This document shows, in pieces, positions 25,319-33,730 of a stretch of DNA of 64,000 nucleotides (position 1 is the stretch's first letter; each line of letters opens with the position of its first letter). The notes beneath the pieces were generated by a model. It made no database searches. It worked only from the letters and a program-made list of their open reading frames with translations, and had not been told where the DNA came from. The DNA comes from Desemzia incerta (GTDB lineage Bacteria; Bacillota; Bacilli; Lactobacillales; Carnobacteriaceae): positions 310,001 through 374,000 of the forward strand of contig NZ_FOXW01000001.1 of NCBI RefSeq assembly GCF_900115825.1, given 5' to 3'. A program made the translations under genes and the position numbers.

Positions 25319-27421
25319 TTATTGCAGGTATTCGGTCACAGCCTTAAATACACGGTCACAAGATTTTGTATCTGGATAATGCATTAAGGCATCTGCTTTT
25401 TGACGGTTTTTTCGAGATTGTTTAAATTGCTGAGCAGCAACTTGATGCATCAAGTAGAGTAAACTATTCTGTGAAGTTGCGATTTCTCCAGGCAGCTCAT
25501 TTAAATACGTATTGCGTAAGGACACAGCTGTTGAGTTTCTTTGGAAACGCAAATCCGGTTGATAAAATAAAACCGGTACTTGCAAGAAACTCGCATCAAA
25601 AGCGAGAGGATTGTGATCGGTAATGAATATTTTGCATGTTCTTAATAATGGTAACGGATCGATTTGTTTTTGAGCCACTACTGTACAGCCTAGTTCCTCA
25701 AATTTCTCTGCGTAATCTTGCATGGAGCGAGGAAGAGCGACAATGGTGGTCAAGTAATGTTCCGTTACTAAGGATGTGAACTCAGGTTGTTTCACTAAAG
25801 AAAGAAAAGCCTCAGCCAATTCATGGACCGCATCCTTTTGATAATACAAACTATTGCTGCTGTCATGAGGATAGATGACTAAGTTTGAAGCTACTTCTAA
25901 AGAATCAGGTTCTTTTAAAAGTTCGTCAAAGCGAGGCAAACCAGTCAAGCGAATCATTTTTTCAGGATACCCTAAGGTTTGTTGCAAATAACGTTCTTCA
26001 GTTTTTGAACTGGCCAGAACTAAATCAGTTTGGAAGTTTTTTGCAGTGTATCCTAAAGTGTCGCTGACATTTTCCAATCCTAAAACGTTATTCTGCAAGA
26101 AAATCTTTTTAGCACGAATAAGATTTATTTGCATTGGGCTTCTGGATGGGTACAACTCGTAAGGTGTTTCTGTAAAAAACAGCACTTTAGCAGCTAAGAG
26201 CGTATCGATGTATCGTTTAGATTTAAATTCCAACAAATGCTCTGAATCATATGCATAGGCTTTAGCGTAGTCTGGAGAGTGAGTATCCAAAACGTAATAA
26301 ACAAGTTGTTCTGGATGCTGTTCTCTAAGGTAGCAGAAGAATGCCCAGCCATTATTATTAGCTTCCATTGGATTTTCGCCGATCACCCAAATGTTTTTCC
26401 GCTGGTTAAGAGGCGAACGCAAAATAGATAGTGGGGCAGCCTCTTTATAGTAAGCATAAATCTCTTTTTGATATTTTGTAAATGCGAAAGAAATAGCCTG
26501 CTGTGATCCTTTCAAATTTAAACCCAAGACAAAAGAAGATTTCCCATAAGAAAGAACAACATCCTTAAAACAATTTCTTGGCAAACTCAAGCCGTTTGTC
26601 GTGACAGGAACACTGATAGGGTTGTATAAGCCGTTTAAATACAATTCAAAATAAACGTCGTAATCTTCGTCAGCTATATTATCAATAAGCATATTGCGGG
26701 CAAATCTCTGCACATCTAAAGTGAAGTTGTAATCGTAATGATTTAAATGAGTTTCGGTTTCTTGCTCGTTCAGCGTATGGTTTGTGGAGAAAAAGTATTC
26801 TTTTCCAGAACGATTAGCAACAAGTGTGATGCCGATTTGATTTAAGGTAAATGCTTTTAAAGATAATTTACCTTTCAAAGAGAATTCACTATTCGACAAT
26901 TTAAATACATTTAATGTGTGTTCTGAAAAATACTGGCTATTAGGAACAGGCACATTTAAAGCAAGACTAAAGATTTCTTCTTTTTCAGTAAAGTAAGGAA
27001 TCACAATCTGCTTTTGATAGATTGTCTGGCTTAACCCAAAAGCATCAAACTGGTCAAATAGATCTAGTGATAAAGGATAATCTTGTTCAATCCAATCATC
27101 ATTCTCTTTGACACGTAACGTAAAATAAATGCTGAAAGTTTCTTTAGCAACAACATCAGCGTTTTCATTAAAAAGGTCTTCTAAAGGAAGACGAAAATGA
27201 TATGTATGTGGTCTCAGTTCATTGCCTTTATAAATCGTTTTTGTCTCGGCAGTATTATAATGAATATTAAATTGAACAAATTCATAAGTTAATTCATCAG
27301 TGAGGGATACAGTAACCTCGTAAGCATCTTCTTCTTTTTGAGCAGAAAAAAATGGGTGTTTGATTTTTTGAGGAAGCGATGGATTTTGTGCTACATCGTA
27401 TCCTGTATTTTCTTGAACCAT
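25319..27421 (-). CDS. CDP-glycerol glycerophosphotransferase (TagF/TagB)-like protein with degenerate motifs
   Basis: The C-terminal half (about 340-700) follows the Glyphos_transf fold of teichoic acid polymerases: a KNIWVIGENPMEANNNG opening, the middle TGLPRFDELL block and a VLFYQPDLRFQ end. Key positions differ from the family as I know it. The HG motif (usually LQHGV) is LQNNVLGL, the YxPTWR-type block is VIYPHDSSNS, and the ITDYSSxxFD motif is ITDHNPLAFD. The N-terminal half (1-330) is beta-rich and not recognised. Start at the ATG after GGAGGT (27421). It stands alone with its own promoter and terminator. It may be a wall-polymer enzyme with altered chemistry or a pseudoenzyme. Confidence 0.72.
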   Translation of the reverse strand: MVQENTGYDVAQNPSLPQKIKHPFFSAQKEEDAYEVTVSLTDELTYEFVQFNIHYNTAETKTIYKGNELRPHTYHFRLPLEDLFNENADVVAKETFSIYFTLRVKENDDWIEQDYPLSLDLFDQFDAFGLSQTIYQKQIVIPYFTEKEEIFSLALNVPVPNSQYFSEHTLNVFKLSNSEFSLKGKLSLKAFTLNQIGITLVANRSGKEYFFSTNHTLNEQETETHLNHYDYNFTLDVQRFARNMLIDNIADEDYDVYFELYLNGLYNPISVPVTTNGLSLPRNCFKDVVLSYGKSSFVLGLNLKGSQQAISFAFTKYQKEIYAYYKEAAPLSILRSPLNQRKNIWVIGENPMEANNNGWAFFCYLREQHPEQLVYYVLDTHSPDYAKAYAYDSEHLLEFKSKRYIDTLLAAKVLFFTETPYELYPSRSPMQINLIRAKKIFLQNNVLGLENVSDTLGYTAKNFQTDLVLASSKTEERYLQQTLGYPEKMIRLTGLPRFDELLKEPDSLEVASNLVIYPHDSSNSLYYQKDAVHELAEAFLSLVKQPEFTSLVTEHYLTTIVALPRSMQDYAEKFEELGCTVVAQKQIDPLPLLRTCKIFITDHNPLAFDASFLQVPVLFYQPDLRFQRNSTAVSLRNTYLNELPGEIATSQNSLLYLMHQVAAQQFKQSRKNRQKADALMHYPDTKSCDRVFKAVTEYLQ

Positions 27422-27457
27422 TGTTTTACCTCCAGTTACTCGACTATTATTCACTTT

Positions 27458-27486
27458 ATCATACCAGTCTGAGGAAACAGTTACAA
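27458..27486 (-). promoter_or_regulatory. Promoter of the TagF-like gene
   Basis: On the minus strand TTGTAA, a 17-base spacer and TATGAT, about 40 bases before the start codon. Confidence 0.65.
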
Positions 27487-27646
27487 ACAGATTCCAAGAG
27501 AATCAGTTAAATTTCTCTTTTTAGTTAGAAGAATGTGGACAAAAGGGAGGAGATTTGCCAAAAAGATGAAGCTTCTTTAGTAAAGATGGGAGGAATGTGC
27601 TAAAATCAGAGTATAAAAGTAGAAGGAAAGTGAAGGGATAAAATAC

Positions 27647-28012
27647 ATGTTGATTACAAAAATAACTGCCATTGGTAATAGTGCGATCAGTAAAAGAGAT
27701 CCATTGATCATTTTATTTGGAGAACAAGCAACAGAGGAATTGCGTAAGGTATCTGTGATTCAATCAAAAGTGTCTGAGGATGATCTGATTGAGTTGAAAA
27801 TAGGCGGCACCATTGCGTTTGGAGAACAAGAATACAAAATCATGGATGTCGGAAGTTTAGCCAATACAAATTTGAATTCCATTGGACACGTGACATTGAA
27901 TTTCGCTCAACCTCCTGAAGCGAAAGAAGACCGTATTGAAAATGGTGTTTATTTAACACCGTTTGAATTGCCGGAATTGAGCGTGGGATTGGAAATAGCG
28001 TATAAAGATTAA
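27647..28012 (+). CDS. Orphan PTS glucitol/sorbitol EIIA-like protein without the phospho-histidine
   Basis: The 121 residues match the EIIA-Gut fold: ITKITAIGNSAI, LIILFGEQATEELRKVSVI, GGTIAFGEQEYKIMDVGSLANTNLNSIGHVTLNF. In E. coli SrlB the phosphorylated residue is His43 in FIHCHG. By my alignment the equivalent here is VIQSKV, with Gln in place of His. No EIIB, EIIC or polyol dehydrogenase gene is near. It is followed after 29 bases by an AI-2E family permease gene and probably shares its transcript. It is more likely a regulatory or structural relic of the fold than a phosphocarrier. GAAGGGATAAAATAC precedes the ATG. Confidence 0.8.
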   Translation: MLITKITAIGNSAISKRDPLIILFGEQATEELRKVSVIQSKVSEDDLIELKIGGTIAFGEQEYKIMDVGSLANTNLNSIGHVTLNFAQPPEAKEDRIENGVYLTPFELPELSVGLEIAYKD

Positions 28013-28041
28013 CCATACGGACTGAGGAGGGAAAAACGGTA

Positions 28042-29265
28042 TTGAAAAATGAGCCGAGTGCAGAAAATAATAAAGCCATGGTCAATTGGTTTAAAAGGTG
28101 GTTTTTAAGCAACAAACTAGTGGCCATTTTACTAGTGCTTCTATTGATCTTGATCAATATTTTTGTTTTTAGCAAAGTTTCTTACGTCTTGAATCCTGTA
28201 AGAGATTTTTTAGAAATTATCGGGTTGCCGGTTATTTTCTCGGTTATTCTGTATTACTTGTTAAATCCGGTCATTGACTGGATGGAAAATAAAAAGATCC
28301 CTCGTATTTATGGTATCACTATAGTATTTTTAATCATTGCTGGACTACTGGTCTGGGGCGTCACTACACTGATTCCTTTAGTTCAAACTCAAATAGCGAG
28401 TCTGGTGATGAATTGGCCAACTTATTGGAGCGACATCACCACTCAAATCGAAGGATTAACCCGAAGCGATATTTTTTCTCAAATCCAAGAACAGTTTCAA
28501 GAGTTTAATCAAAATCTGATGAACACAGTTTCTGATCAAGCAAATGTTGTACTGGATTCTACATTTTCAGGTATCGGAAGTGTTGTGGGCACGATTACGA
28601 GCATCGTGATCGCGCTGATCACAATGCCATTCATTTTATTTTACTTACTAAGAGACGGAAAAAGACTGCCATTGTTTTTCTTATCTTTTGTACCAACGAA
28701 GATACGAGCTAAAACGTATCGAGTGATGACAGAAATGAATGCGCAAATCAGTCAATATGTTCGTGGACAATTATTGGTAGCTCTTTTCGTCAGTATTCTA
28801 TTTTGGAGTGGATTTGGAATTATTGGGTTGGAGTTTGCCGCTACTTTAGGGATTTTAGCTGGATTTTTGAATATTATTCCTTATCTGGGGTCAATATTGG
28901 CCACAATTCCAGCCTTGGTAGTCGCTTTAGTCGACTCGCCAAGTATGCTGATCAAAGTGATCATTGTATTCTCAATTGAACAAATCATTGAGGGGCGGGT
29001 CATTTCACCTCAGATTCTTGGTTCTAATTTGAAGATGCATCCCATCACGATTATTTTTGTTCTATTGACCGGGGGGAAGCTTTTCGGCGTGGTAGGTGTC
29101 TTATTTGGAATACCAGGATATGCAATTTTAAAAATCATTGTTGTGCATATTTTTCAATGGTACCAAAGCTATTCGGGTCTATATGAAAATGAAGAGAGTT
29201 ATCGACCTGAAGACATCATAAGACGGGAAAAACTGCAAATGCAAGAAACGGAAACTTCTGATTGA
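28042..29265 (+). CDS. AI-2E/PerM family permease
   Basis: A 407-residue membrane protein of the AI-2E transporter (PerM/YdbI) superfamily with about eight hydrophobic segments. Typical blocks are VSYVLNPVRDFLEIIGLPVIFS near the N-terminus (quoted only in part), LITMPFILFYLLRDGKRL, and GFLNIIPYLGSILATIPA. Some members export signals and others act as Na+/H+ antiporters, so the cargo is open. A TTG start is used, 10 bases after GAGGAGGG. The C-terminus is a charged cytoplasmic tail. It is the second gene of a unit with the EIIA-like protein and ends in a strong terminator. Confidence 0.9.
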   Translation: MKNEPSAENNKAMVNWFKRWFLSNKLVAILLVLLLILINIFVFSKVSYVLNPVRDFLEIIGLPVIFSVILYYLLNPVIDWMENKKIPRIYGITIVFLIIAGLLVWGVTTLIPLVQTQIASLVMNWPTYWSDITTQIEGLTRSDIFSQIQEQFQEFNQNLMNTVSDQANVVLDSTFSGIGSVVGTITSIVIALITMPFILFYLLRDGKRLPLFFLSFVPTKIRAKTYRVMTEMNAQISQYVRGQLLVALFVSILFWSGFGIIGLEFAATLGILAGFLNIIPYLGSILATIPALVVALVDSPSMLIKVIIVFSIEQIIEGRVISPQILGSNLKMHPITIIFVLLTGGKLFGVVGVLFGIPGYAILKIIVVHIFQWYQSYSGLYENEESYRPEDIIRREKLQMQETETSD

Positions 29266-29298
29266 ATCTGTTGATTAAATGAAAAATTAAAAAGATGA

Positions 29299-29333
29299 AG
29301 GCACACAACTCTAAAGGGTTGTGTGCCTTTTTG
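29299..29333 (+). terminator. Intrinsic terminator of the permease gene
   Basis: AGGCACACAAC and GTTGTGTGCCT form a perfect stem followed by TTTTTG. The -35 box of the next promoter starts at once after it. Confidence 0.92.
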
Positions 29334-29362
29334 TTGCAACATGACAGGTTGTCATATATAAT
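29334..29362 (+). promoter_or_regulatory. Promoter with embedded operator for the TetR-ABC exporter operon
   Basis: TTGCAA, a 17-base spacer and TATAAT. The spacer carries the perfect inverted repeat ATGACA-GGT-TGTCAT (29341-29355). A palindrome between -35 and -10 directly upstream of a TetR gene is the standard layout for autorepression. Confidence 0.75.
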
Positions 29363-29418
29363 TGTTGGATGCTGTATGAAATTGTACGAACATTGTAGGG
29401 TGAAAGGAGAGGTTTCGT

Positions 29419-30063
29419 TTGCCTACACAAACTTTTTTTAATTTAAGCGAAGAAAAAAGAAATCGACTGATAGATGCTGCAATGGAAGAATTTTCAGAAA
29501 AGTCATTGAATCAAGCGTCTATTAATACCATTATAAAGAAGGCTTGTGTGTCTAGAGGAAGTTTTTACCAGTACTTTGAAAATAAAGAAGATTTATTCTT
29601 CTATATCATGAAGCTGGTTAAAACAGATTCGCAGCGTCTGTTTATCGAAGAAATCAAAAAAGCGGACGGAGATCTTTTTTTAGGGGTCAGGCATTACTTT
29701 CCTAAATTGTTGTCATCCGTCATGGAGACACCGAATGCGGACTTTTTTAAGCAATTATTTTTGCATTTGGATTACCGTACCAGCAAAGAAGTGACTCCAG
29801 AGCAGCTGAGAGAAAGCGAAGAAGGGAACGCAACACGAAAAGCTGTTTTTTCTCATGTAGATCGGAACCGTTTGAAAGCCAATACGGATGAAGAACTGTT
29901 GTGTTTACTGAATTTCATCGTCTCTATGATGATGCAGGAAATTGTAGAAGGATATGCAAAAGAACGTCCTCGAAAAAAGATTCATTTTTATTTTTGTCAA
30001 AAATTAAACTGGCTGGAACATGGGGCCAGAAAAGAAGTCAAATCAGAAGCGGGGGAAAAATAG
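29419..30063 (+). CDS. TetR-family transcriptional repressor of the adjacent ABC exporter
   Basis: The 214-residue protein has an N-terminal TetR helix-turn-helix (INTIIKKACVSRGSFYQYFENKEDLF, about residues 34-58, quoted as one motif region) and a divergent ligand-binding C-terminus. Translation starts at a TTG after GGAGAGG. It is followed directly by two ABC exporter half-transporter genes and preceded by a promoter containing a perfect palindrome, so it probably represses its own operon and is released by a drug or membrane-active ligand. The ligand cannot be read from the sequence. Confidence 0.88.
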   Translation: MPTQTFFNLSEEKRNRLIDAAMEEFSEKSLNQASINTIIKKACVSRGSFYQYFENKEDLFFYIMKLVKTDSQRLFIEEIKKADGDLFLGVRHYFPKLLSSVMETPNADFFKQLFLHLDYRTSKEVTPEQLRESEEGNATRKAVFSHVDRNRLKANTDEELLCLLNFIVSMMMQEIVEGYAKERPRKKIHFYFCQKLNWLEHGARKEVKSEAGEK

Positions 30064-30064
30064 C

Positions 30065-31786
30065 GTGTGGAAATTAACAAAAAGAATGAATAAGTGGGCT
30101 ATATTTTTAGCCGTAGTATTCATGATCATACAAGTTACTGGAGATTTAGTATTGCCAACATTAACAGCGGATATCATTGATAATGGTATAGCAAATGGAG
30201 ACGTCGATTATATTTTAGACATCGGATTGAAGATGATGATCGTTGCACTTATAGCAATAGCAGGAGCGATTGCGAATGTCTTTATTGCTGCAAGAGAGTC
30301 CCAAGGATTAGGAAAACGATTGAGAAACAAAATTTTCCGCAAAGTAACTCATTTTTCAAATGATGAACTTGATGAAGTGGGGACGGCTTCTTTGATTACG
30401 AGAACAACGAATGACGTTGTCCAAGTTCAATTAGTTGTTTTGATGATGTTGCGTATGATGATCATGGCCCCAATTATGATGGTGGGTGCTGGAATTTTGG
30501 CATTTACTCGGGAACCTCAATTGGCACGAGCCTTTTTGATCTCTATTCCATTACTAGCTATTATGATCGCTATTATCATGCGATTTGCCGTGCCATACTT
30601 TAAATCGATGCAGCGAAAAACAGATCGATTGAATTTGATTTTTCGTGAAGGCCTGACTGGTGTCCGGGTAGTGAGAGCTTTTAGAAAAGACAAACATGAA
30701 GAAAAACGCTTTGATACCGCGAATAAAGACTTTGCAAACACAGCGATTCAGGCTTTTACTTACATGGCATTCCTGATGCCGGCCATGACTGTAGTGATCA
30801 GTATCACGAATATCTTGATCATTTGGCTGGGAGGAAGCTTAATCAGCACTGGGGAAATGGAAGTCGGAAACTTAGTAACTTTCTTAACGTATGCTATGCA
30901 GATTCTGATCAGTGTTATGCAAGTGGCTTTTATATTTATGTTTATTCCGCGTGGACAAGTTTCAGCTGCTCGTATCAACGAAGTATTAGATTTGAGAAGT
31001 AAAATCTTAGATCCGGAAGTGGCAAAAGACATCACAACGGAAAAAGAAGTTTCGTTTGAATTCAGTCATGTGGACTTTCGTTATACAGGTGCCGAAAAGT
31101 TGGCATTAGAGGATATTGATTTTAAAGTTCAAAAAGGTGAAACTGTCGCTATTATTGGAGGGACAGGTTCAGGTAAATCTACATTAGCGAATTTGATTCC
31201 GCGGTTTTATGACGTAGAGTCTGGGAGTATAAAAATCAACGGAACGGATATTAGAGATTATACTCAACGTGATTTAAGAACGCTTATGGGATATGCTCCT
31301 CAAAAAGCTGTTTTGTTTACGGGAACCATTCGCGAAAATATGAGATATGGGAAAGTTGACGCTACAGATGAAGAAATATGGCATGCACTCGAAATCGCTC
31401 AAGCTAAAGATTTCGTGGAAAAAATGCCTAAAGGTCTGGATGCTCATGTTGAGCAAGGCGGAGGAAACTTTTCTGGTGGACAACGTCAACGGTTAAGTAT
31501 TGCACGAGCCCTTGTATCTCAAGCGGATATTTTACTGTTTGATGATTCGTTTTCTGCTTTGGACTTTAAAACCGATGCTGTCTTAAGGGCTGCATTGAAA
31601 AAAGAAACGACGGAGTCAATCGTGATCATCATTGCACAGCGTATCAGTAGTGTAGTGGATGCTGACTTGATCATTGTATTGGATGAAGGGAAAATGGTAG
31701 GTAAAGGAACTCATGAAGAGCTGAAAGAGACAAGTGAAACGTACCGTGAAATTATGGAATCTCAAATGAAAGGAGACGAGATCTGA
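30065..31786 (+). CDS. ABC exporter half-transporter 1 (LmrC/YfiB type, degenerate nucleotide site)
   Basis: A 573-residue TMD-NBD protein: six membrane helices (to about residue 305) and one ATPase domain with Walker A GGTGSGKST, Q-loop YAPQK, signature FSGGQRQ and Walker B DILLFDD. The catalytic Glu after Walker B is Asp and the H-loop His is Gln (IIAQRISS), the usual signs of the degenerate half of a heterodimeric exporter. I start at GTG 30065, 10 bases after GGGGG and just past the regulator's stop, rather than at the overlapping ATG at 30020. It is coupled to the second half by an ATGA overlap. Confidence 0.92.
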   Translation: MWKLTKRMNKWAIFLAVVFMIIQVTGDLVLPTLTADIIDNGIANGDVDYILDIGLKMMIVALIAIAGAIANVFIAARESQGLGKRLRNKIFRKVTHFSNDELDEVGTASLITRTTNDVVQVQLVVLMMLRMMIMAPIMMVGAGILAFTREPQLARAFLISIPLLAIMIAIIMRFAVPYFKSMQRKTDRLNLIFREGLTGVRVVRAFRKDKHEEKRFDTANKDFANTAIQAFTYMAFLMPAMTVVISITNILIIWLGGSLISTGEMEVGNLVTFLTYAMQILISVMQVAFIFMFIPRGQVSAARINEVLDLRSKILDPEVAKDITTEKEVSFEFSHVDFRYTGAEKLALEDIDFKVQKGETVAIIGGTGSGKSTLANLIPRFYDVESGSIKINGTDIRDYTQRDLRTLMGYAPQKAVLFTGTIRENMRYGKVDATDEEIWHALEIAQAKDFVEKMPKGLDAHVEQGGGNFSGGQRQRLSIARALVSQADILLFDDSFSALDFKTDAVLRAALKKETTESIVIIIAQRISSVVDADLIIVLDEGKMVGKGTHEELKETSETYREIMESQMKGDEI

Positions 31787-33642
31787 TGAAAAACAGTTCG
31801 CAGAATAAAGGCGGTCTAAGCCCAAGAAAAGCGAAAAATTTCTGGGGCACTTTAAGACGATTGATGACATACATGGCAAATCGAATCTGGGGAGTGCTAT
31901 TAGTACTGGTATTAACGATTGCCGCAACAATTTTCACCACGTTGACCCCTAAGATGCTGGGTAGAGCAACGACCGAAATATTTAGAGGATATCAAGAAGG
32001 AATGACCTTGAGAGAAGCCGGACAGACAGTAGATGTGCTGCCGATCAACTTTGATTTGATTGGTGAAATTTTAGTAATGGTTTTTATCCTCTATATATCA
32101 GCTGGTCTATTTAATTACTTTCAACAGTTCACTATGGCGCGTATCGGACAACGAACAGTCTATGATTTGAGAAAAGATTTAAAAGCAAAAATGAGTCGTA
32201 TGCCGATCAGCTATTACGATACGCATTCTAATGGAGACATCATGTCACGGGCCGTGAATGATATGGACCAAATTGCCAATACATTGCAACAGTCATTGAC
32301 TCAGTTCGTTCAAAGTGTCGTGCAATTTGTTGCCGTTTTGTCGGTGATGTTGAGCATCAGTCTGCAATTGACTGTGGTATCCATGATTATTGTCGTTTTG
32401 AGCGGGATTTTTGTAGGAGTTATTGCCCCTAGAGCTCAAAAAATGTTTGCTAAACAGCAAAAAGAATTAGGGATCTTGAATGATCAGGTAGAAGAAATTT
32501 ATTCTGGACATGCGGTCGTAAAAATCTACAATCATGAAGAAACAGAAATTGAAAAATTTGAGAAGCAAAATGAATCTTATTATGAAGCATCGTGGAGAGC
32601 GCAATTTTTGACAGGGCTTATGATGCCATTGATTTCTTTTGCACGTAATGTCGGGTATTTAGCAGTAGCGGTATTAGGTGGGATCAATGTAGCAAATGGC
32701 ACGATGACACTCGGGAACGTACAAGCTTTCTTACAATACGTAAACCAATTCTCTCAGCCAATGAGAGATATTGCTAACTTGTCTAATACGATTCAAGCTA
32801 CAGTAGCATCAGCAGAACGTGTATTTGAAGTCTTGGATGAACCCGAGATGAATTTGGAGCAATCAAACATCCAACCTCTTCAAAACTCGCCGTATAAGAT
32901 TCAATTTGAACATGTGCAGTTTGGTTATGGTGGACCTGATGAACCATTGTTGATGAAAGATTTCAACTTAGATGTTAAAGAAGGCGAAATGATTGCTGTT
33001 GTTGGGCCTACTGGCGCAGGGAAATCGACGTTGATTAACTTGCTGCAACGTTTCTATGACGTCAAGGGCGGCAGCATCAAGCTGAACGGTGTAGACACTA
33101 GAGACATCACGAGAGAAGAATTGCGTTCTCATTTTGCTATGGTATTGCAAGATACGTGGTTGTTTAACGGTACAATTTTAGAAAATATTCAATACGGCAA
33201 CGAAGAAGCAAATGAGTCGAAAGAAAAAGTTTTTGAAGCAGCAGCAGCTGCTCATGTCGATGACTTTGTCCGTAAGCTGCCGCATGGATACGATACTGTT
33301 TTGAATGAAGAAGCTAGTAACATTTCTCAAGGACAGCGTCAATTGCTGACCATTGCCCGCGCATTTTATGCAGATCCAGAGATACTCATTCTTGATGAAG
33401 CTACTTCCAGTGTGGATACGCGTACTGAAGTATTGATTCAAAAAGCGATGGCGAAGTTGCTGAAAGGCAGAACCAGCTTTGTGGTAGCCCATCGATTATC
33501 GACTATTCGTGATGCAGATAAGATCATCGTTATGGATCAAGGAGACGTGATTGAAACCGGAAATCATGATGAGTTGATGGCGAAAAATGGGTTTTACGCT
33601 AATCTTTACAACGCTCAATTCGCTCAATCAGAAACTGCTTAA
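31786..33642 (+). CDS. ABC exporter half-transporter 2 (LmrD/YfiC type)
   Basis: The 618-residue TMD-NBD partner. Walker A is GPTGAGKST, Walker B ILILDEATSSVD with an intact catalytic Glu, and the H-loop is VVAHRLS. The signature is ISQGQRQ instead of LSGGQ. Together with the first half this leaves one canonical and one degenerate ATP site, as in LmrCD and TM287/288. An extended loop between the first two helices is typical of this subunit. The start overlaps the first gene's stop by one base. Multidrug or lipid export is likely, under control of the TetR gene. Confidence 0.93.
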   Translation: MKNSSQNKGGLSPRKAKNFWGTLRRLMTYMANRIWGVLLVLVLTIAATIFTTLTPKMLGRATTEIFRGYQEGMTLREAGQTVDVLPINFDLIGEILVMVFILYISAGLFNYFQQFTMARIGQRTVYDLRKDLKAKMSRMPISYYDTHSNGDIMSRAVNDMDQIANTLQQSLTQFVQSVVQFVAVLSVMLSISLQLTVVSMIIVVLSGIFVGVIAPRAQKMFAKQQKELGILNDQVEEIYSGHAVVKIYNHEETEIEKFEKQNESYYEASWRAQFLTGLMMPLISFARNVGYLAVAVLGGINVANGTMTLGNVQAFLQYVNQFSQPMRDIANLSNTIQATVASAERVFEVLDEPEMNLEQSNIQPLQNSPYKIQFEHVQFGYGGPDEPLLMKDFNLDVKEGEMIAVVGPTGAGKSTLINLLQRFYDVKGGSIKLNGVDTRDITREELRSHFAMVLQDTWLFNGTILENIQYGNEEANESKEKVFEAAAAAHVDDFVRKLPHGYDTVLNEEASNISQGQRQLLTIARAFYADPEILILDEATSSVDTRTEVLIQKAMAKLLKGRTSFVVAHRLSTIRDADKIIVMDQGDVIETGNHDELMAKNGFYANLYNAQFAQSETA

Positions 33643-33643
33643 C

Positions 33644-33690
33644 AAAAAGAAGACCGTTCAGCCATCTTTAGGCTGAACGGTCTTCTTTTT
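33644..33690. terminator. Terminator shared by the ABC operon and the convergent gene
   Basis: A 20-bp stem (AAAAAGAAGACCGTTCAGCC and its complement) with a 7-base loop and T-runs on both strands. Confidence 0.95.
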
Positions 33691-33730
33691 AATGGAACTT
33701 ATTCTAGTACTAAAAGAATGGTGTTATGTT

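Noticed and set aside
30020-30064. Upstream ATG for the first ABC half-transporter
   Set aside because: It overlaps the regulator gene by 44 bases without a ribosome-binding site; the GTG at 30065 has GGGGG at proper distance.
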